From Chitinophaga horti (GTDB lineage Bacteria; Bacteroidota; Bacteroidia; Chitinophagales; Chitinophagaceae), in NCBI RefSeq assembly GCF_022867795.2, contig NZ_CP107006.1:2480001-2544000 (forward strand): a stretch of DNA of 64,000 nucleotides, written 5' to 3'. Position 1 is the stretch's first letter, and every line of letters starts with the position of its first letter. Positions 63,466 through 64,000 of this stretch are shown piece after piece. The notes below the pieces were generated by a model. The model ran no database searches and was not told the origin of the DNA. It worked only from the letters and a program-made list of their open reading frames with translations. The translations under genes and the position numbers were made by a program.

Positions 63466-64000
63466 TTATGGCTTTACCACCACGCAGTGCGTTACCAGGT
63501 GGGTTACGGACTTATACGATTTTCCGTTATGCGTACCGGGTGTTTTTTCGGTGCGTACCGCTTCCAGCAGGTAACGACCGCTTTCCAGTGGTGTGAAGCT
63601 GGTTTCGCCCGCCTTGTCGCTGTGCAGCGTTCTTACCCAGCCTGCAGGGGAAGATATTTCCACTTTCGCGGCATCCAGCGGCTGTTGCTCGTTCGATACC
63701 TTGAGGCCTACTTTCTGCCCCTTCTCAGGCGATTCTGTAGCAGGCGCAATAGCGAGCGCACTGGCAGCCTGTAATCCGGAGGCACTTGGTTTACCCGCGA
63801 TCGTCGTTGCGGTAGCATAATAAATGATCTTCACCTCGCTGTATACTTCAGCCACGGCATGCGTTACAGACAGCGTATAGTTACCGTCCATCTTCGGCGT
63901 AAACGTACCAAGATAGTGGTTGCCGTTAGCTTTGAGGGTAATTTGCTGACGGTCGCCGTCGGGAGCGATCACGAACAACTGCACGTCCTTCATATTGCTG
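63466..64000 (-). CDS. DUF4198-like exported protein, C-terminal part (runs off the window)
   Basis: At least 177 residues; the frame stays open to the right edge and no signal peptide is present, so the true start lies outside. The visible part has two beta-sandwich-like halves. The second (KGQKVGLKVSNEQQPLDAAKV, PAGWVRTLHSDKAGETSFTPLESGRYLLEAV, then EKTPGTHNGKSY) resembles DUF4198 proteins, periplasmic proteins often linked to metal uptake or TonB systems. The function cannot be set from this fragment. Confidence 0.65.
   Translation of the reverse strand, partial: SNMKDVQLFVIAPDGDRQQITLKANGNHYLGTFTPKMDGNYTLSVTHAVAEVYSEVKIIYYATATTIAGKPSASGLQAASALAIAPATESPEKGQKVGLKVSNEQQPLDAAKVEISSPAGWVRTLHSDKAGETSFTPLESGRYLLEAVRTEKTPGTHNGKSYKSVTHLVTHCVVVKP

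Noticed and set aside
1..64000. tRNA, rRNA, insertion sequences, integrase or prophage genes
   Set aside because: None was seen by inspection of intergenic gaps and protein frames; a covariance search could still find a small RNA that I missed.

Overview
The window is chromosomal DNA of a Bacteroidota bacterium, most likely Chitinophagaceae and close to Chitinophaga. This is inferred from gene content, not from a marker gene. The evidence is two SusC/SusD outer-membrane uptake pairs, an ECF sigma factor/FecR pair next to a SusC with an STN domain, a type IX secretion substrate with a gliding-type C-terminal domain followed by a PorP/SprF protein, LytS/LytTR two-component genes, many SPII lipoproteins, and several TAnnTTTG-type -7 elements. 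No rRNA, tRNA, CRISPR array, transposase, integrase or phage gene was found.

Layout. 1-5854 (minus strand): partial DUF481 protein, large secreted esterase, ROK regulator, and a redoxin next to a cytochrome c/copper type II monooxygenase-like protein. 5942-11039 (minus): SusD-like lipoprotein and SusC transporter after a 0.7 kb leader. 11769-13651: small acidic protein, membrane acyltransferase, small lipoprotein. 14058-19602 (plus): 1515-residue repeat-rich T9SS substrate and its PorP/SprF partner, followed by a 41-bp minisatellite. 19863-23988: TlpA thioredoxin, then a LytS-like protein that appears to have lost its catalytic residues, an intact LytS kinase and a LytTR regulator. 24103-27231 (plus): Na+/H+ antiporter and Tat-signal Gfo/Idh/MocA oxidoreductase, each followed by a strong terminator. 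27271-29736 (minus): compact four-gene SPFH/SHOCT plus zinc-ribbon cluster of unknown role. 29819-36928: D-threonine-aldolase-like enzyme, unknown helical protein, membrane patatin, membrane protein, cupin, a striking inverted array of 11-bp repeats, and an AraC regulator. 37088-40125 (minus): hybrid histidine kinase with HPt and a separate LytTR regulator. 40389-47967: lipoprotein, PEP carboxylase, pectinesterase, DUF6055 metallopeptidase-like protein with its 3' end duplicated in 104-bp tandem repeats, bestrophin and a small membrane protein.

47986-60577 (minus) is a regulated uptake locus read as ECF sigma, FecR, STN-SusC, SusD, DUF4843 lipoprotein, PKD-like lipoprotein (interrupted by a frameshift at a G5 run) and two secreted TlpA thioredoxins. 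The right end holds a subclass B3 metallo-beta-lactamase with Gln in the usual His116 position, a phosphoserine phosphatase fused to a SerA remnant without the NAD domain, a stand-alone receiver protein and a partial DUF4198-like protein.

The best candidates for new biology are the SPFH/zinc-ribbon operon, the degenerate-plus-intact sensor pair, the SerB-SerA remnant fusion, the inverted 11-bp repeat structure, and the homogenised 39-bp repeat in the secreted giant protein.
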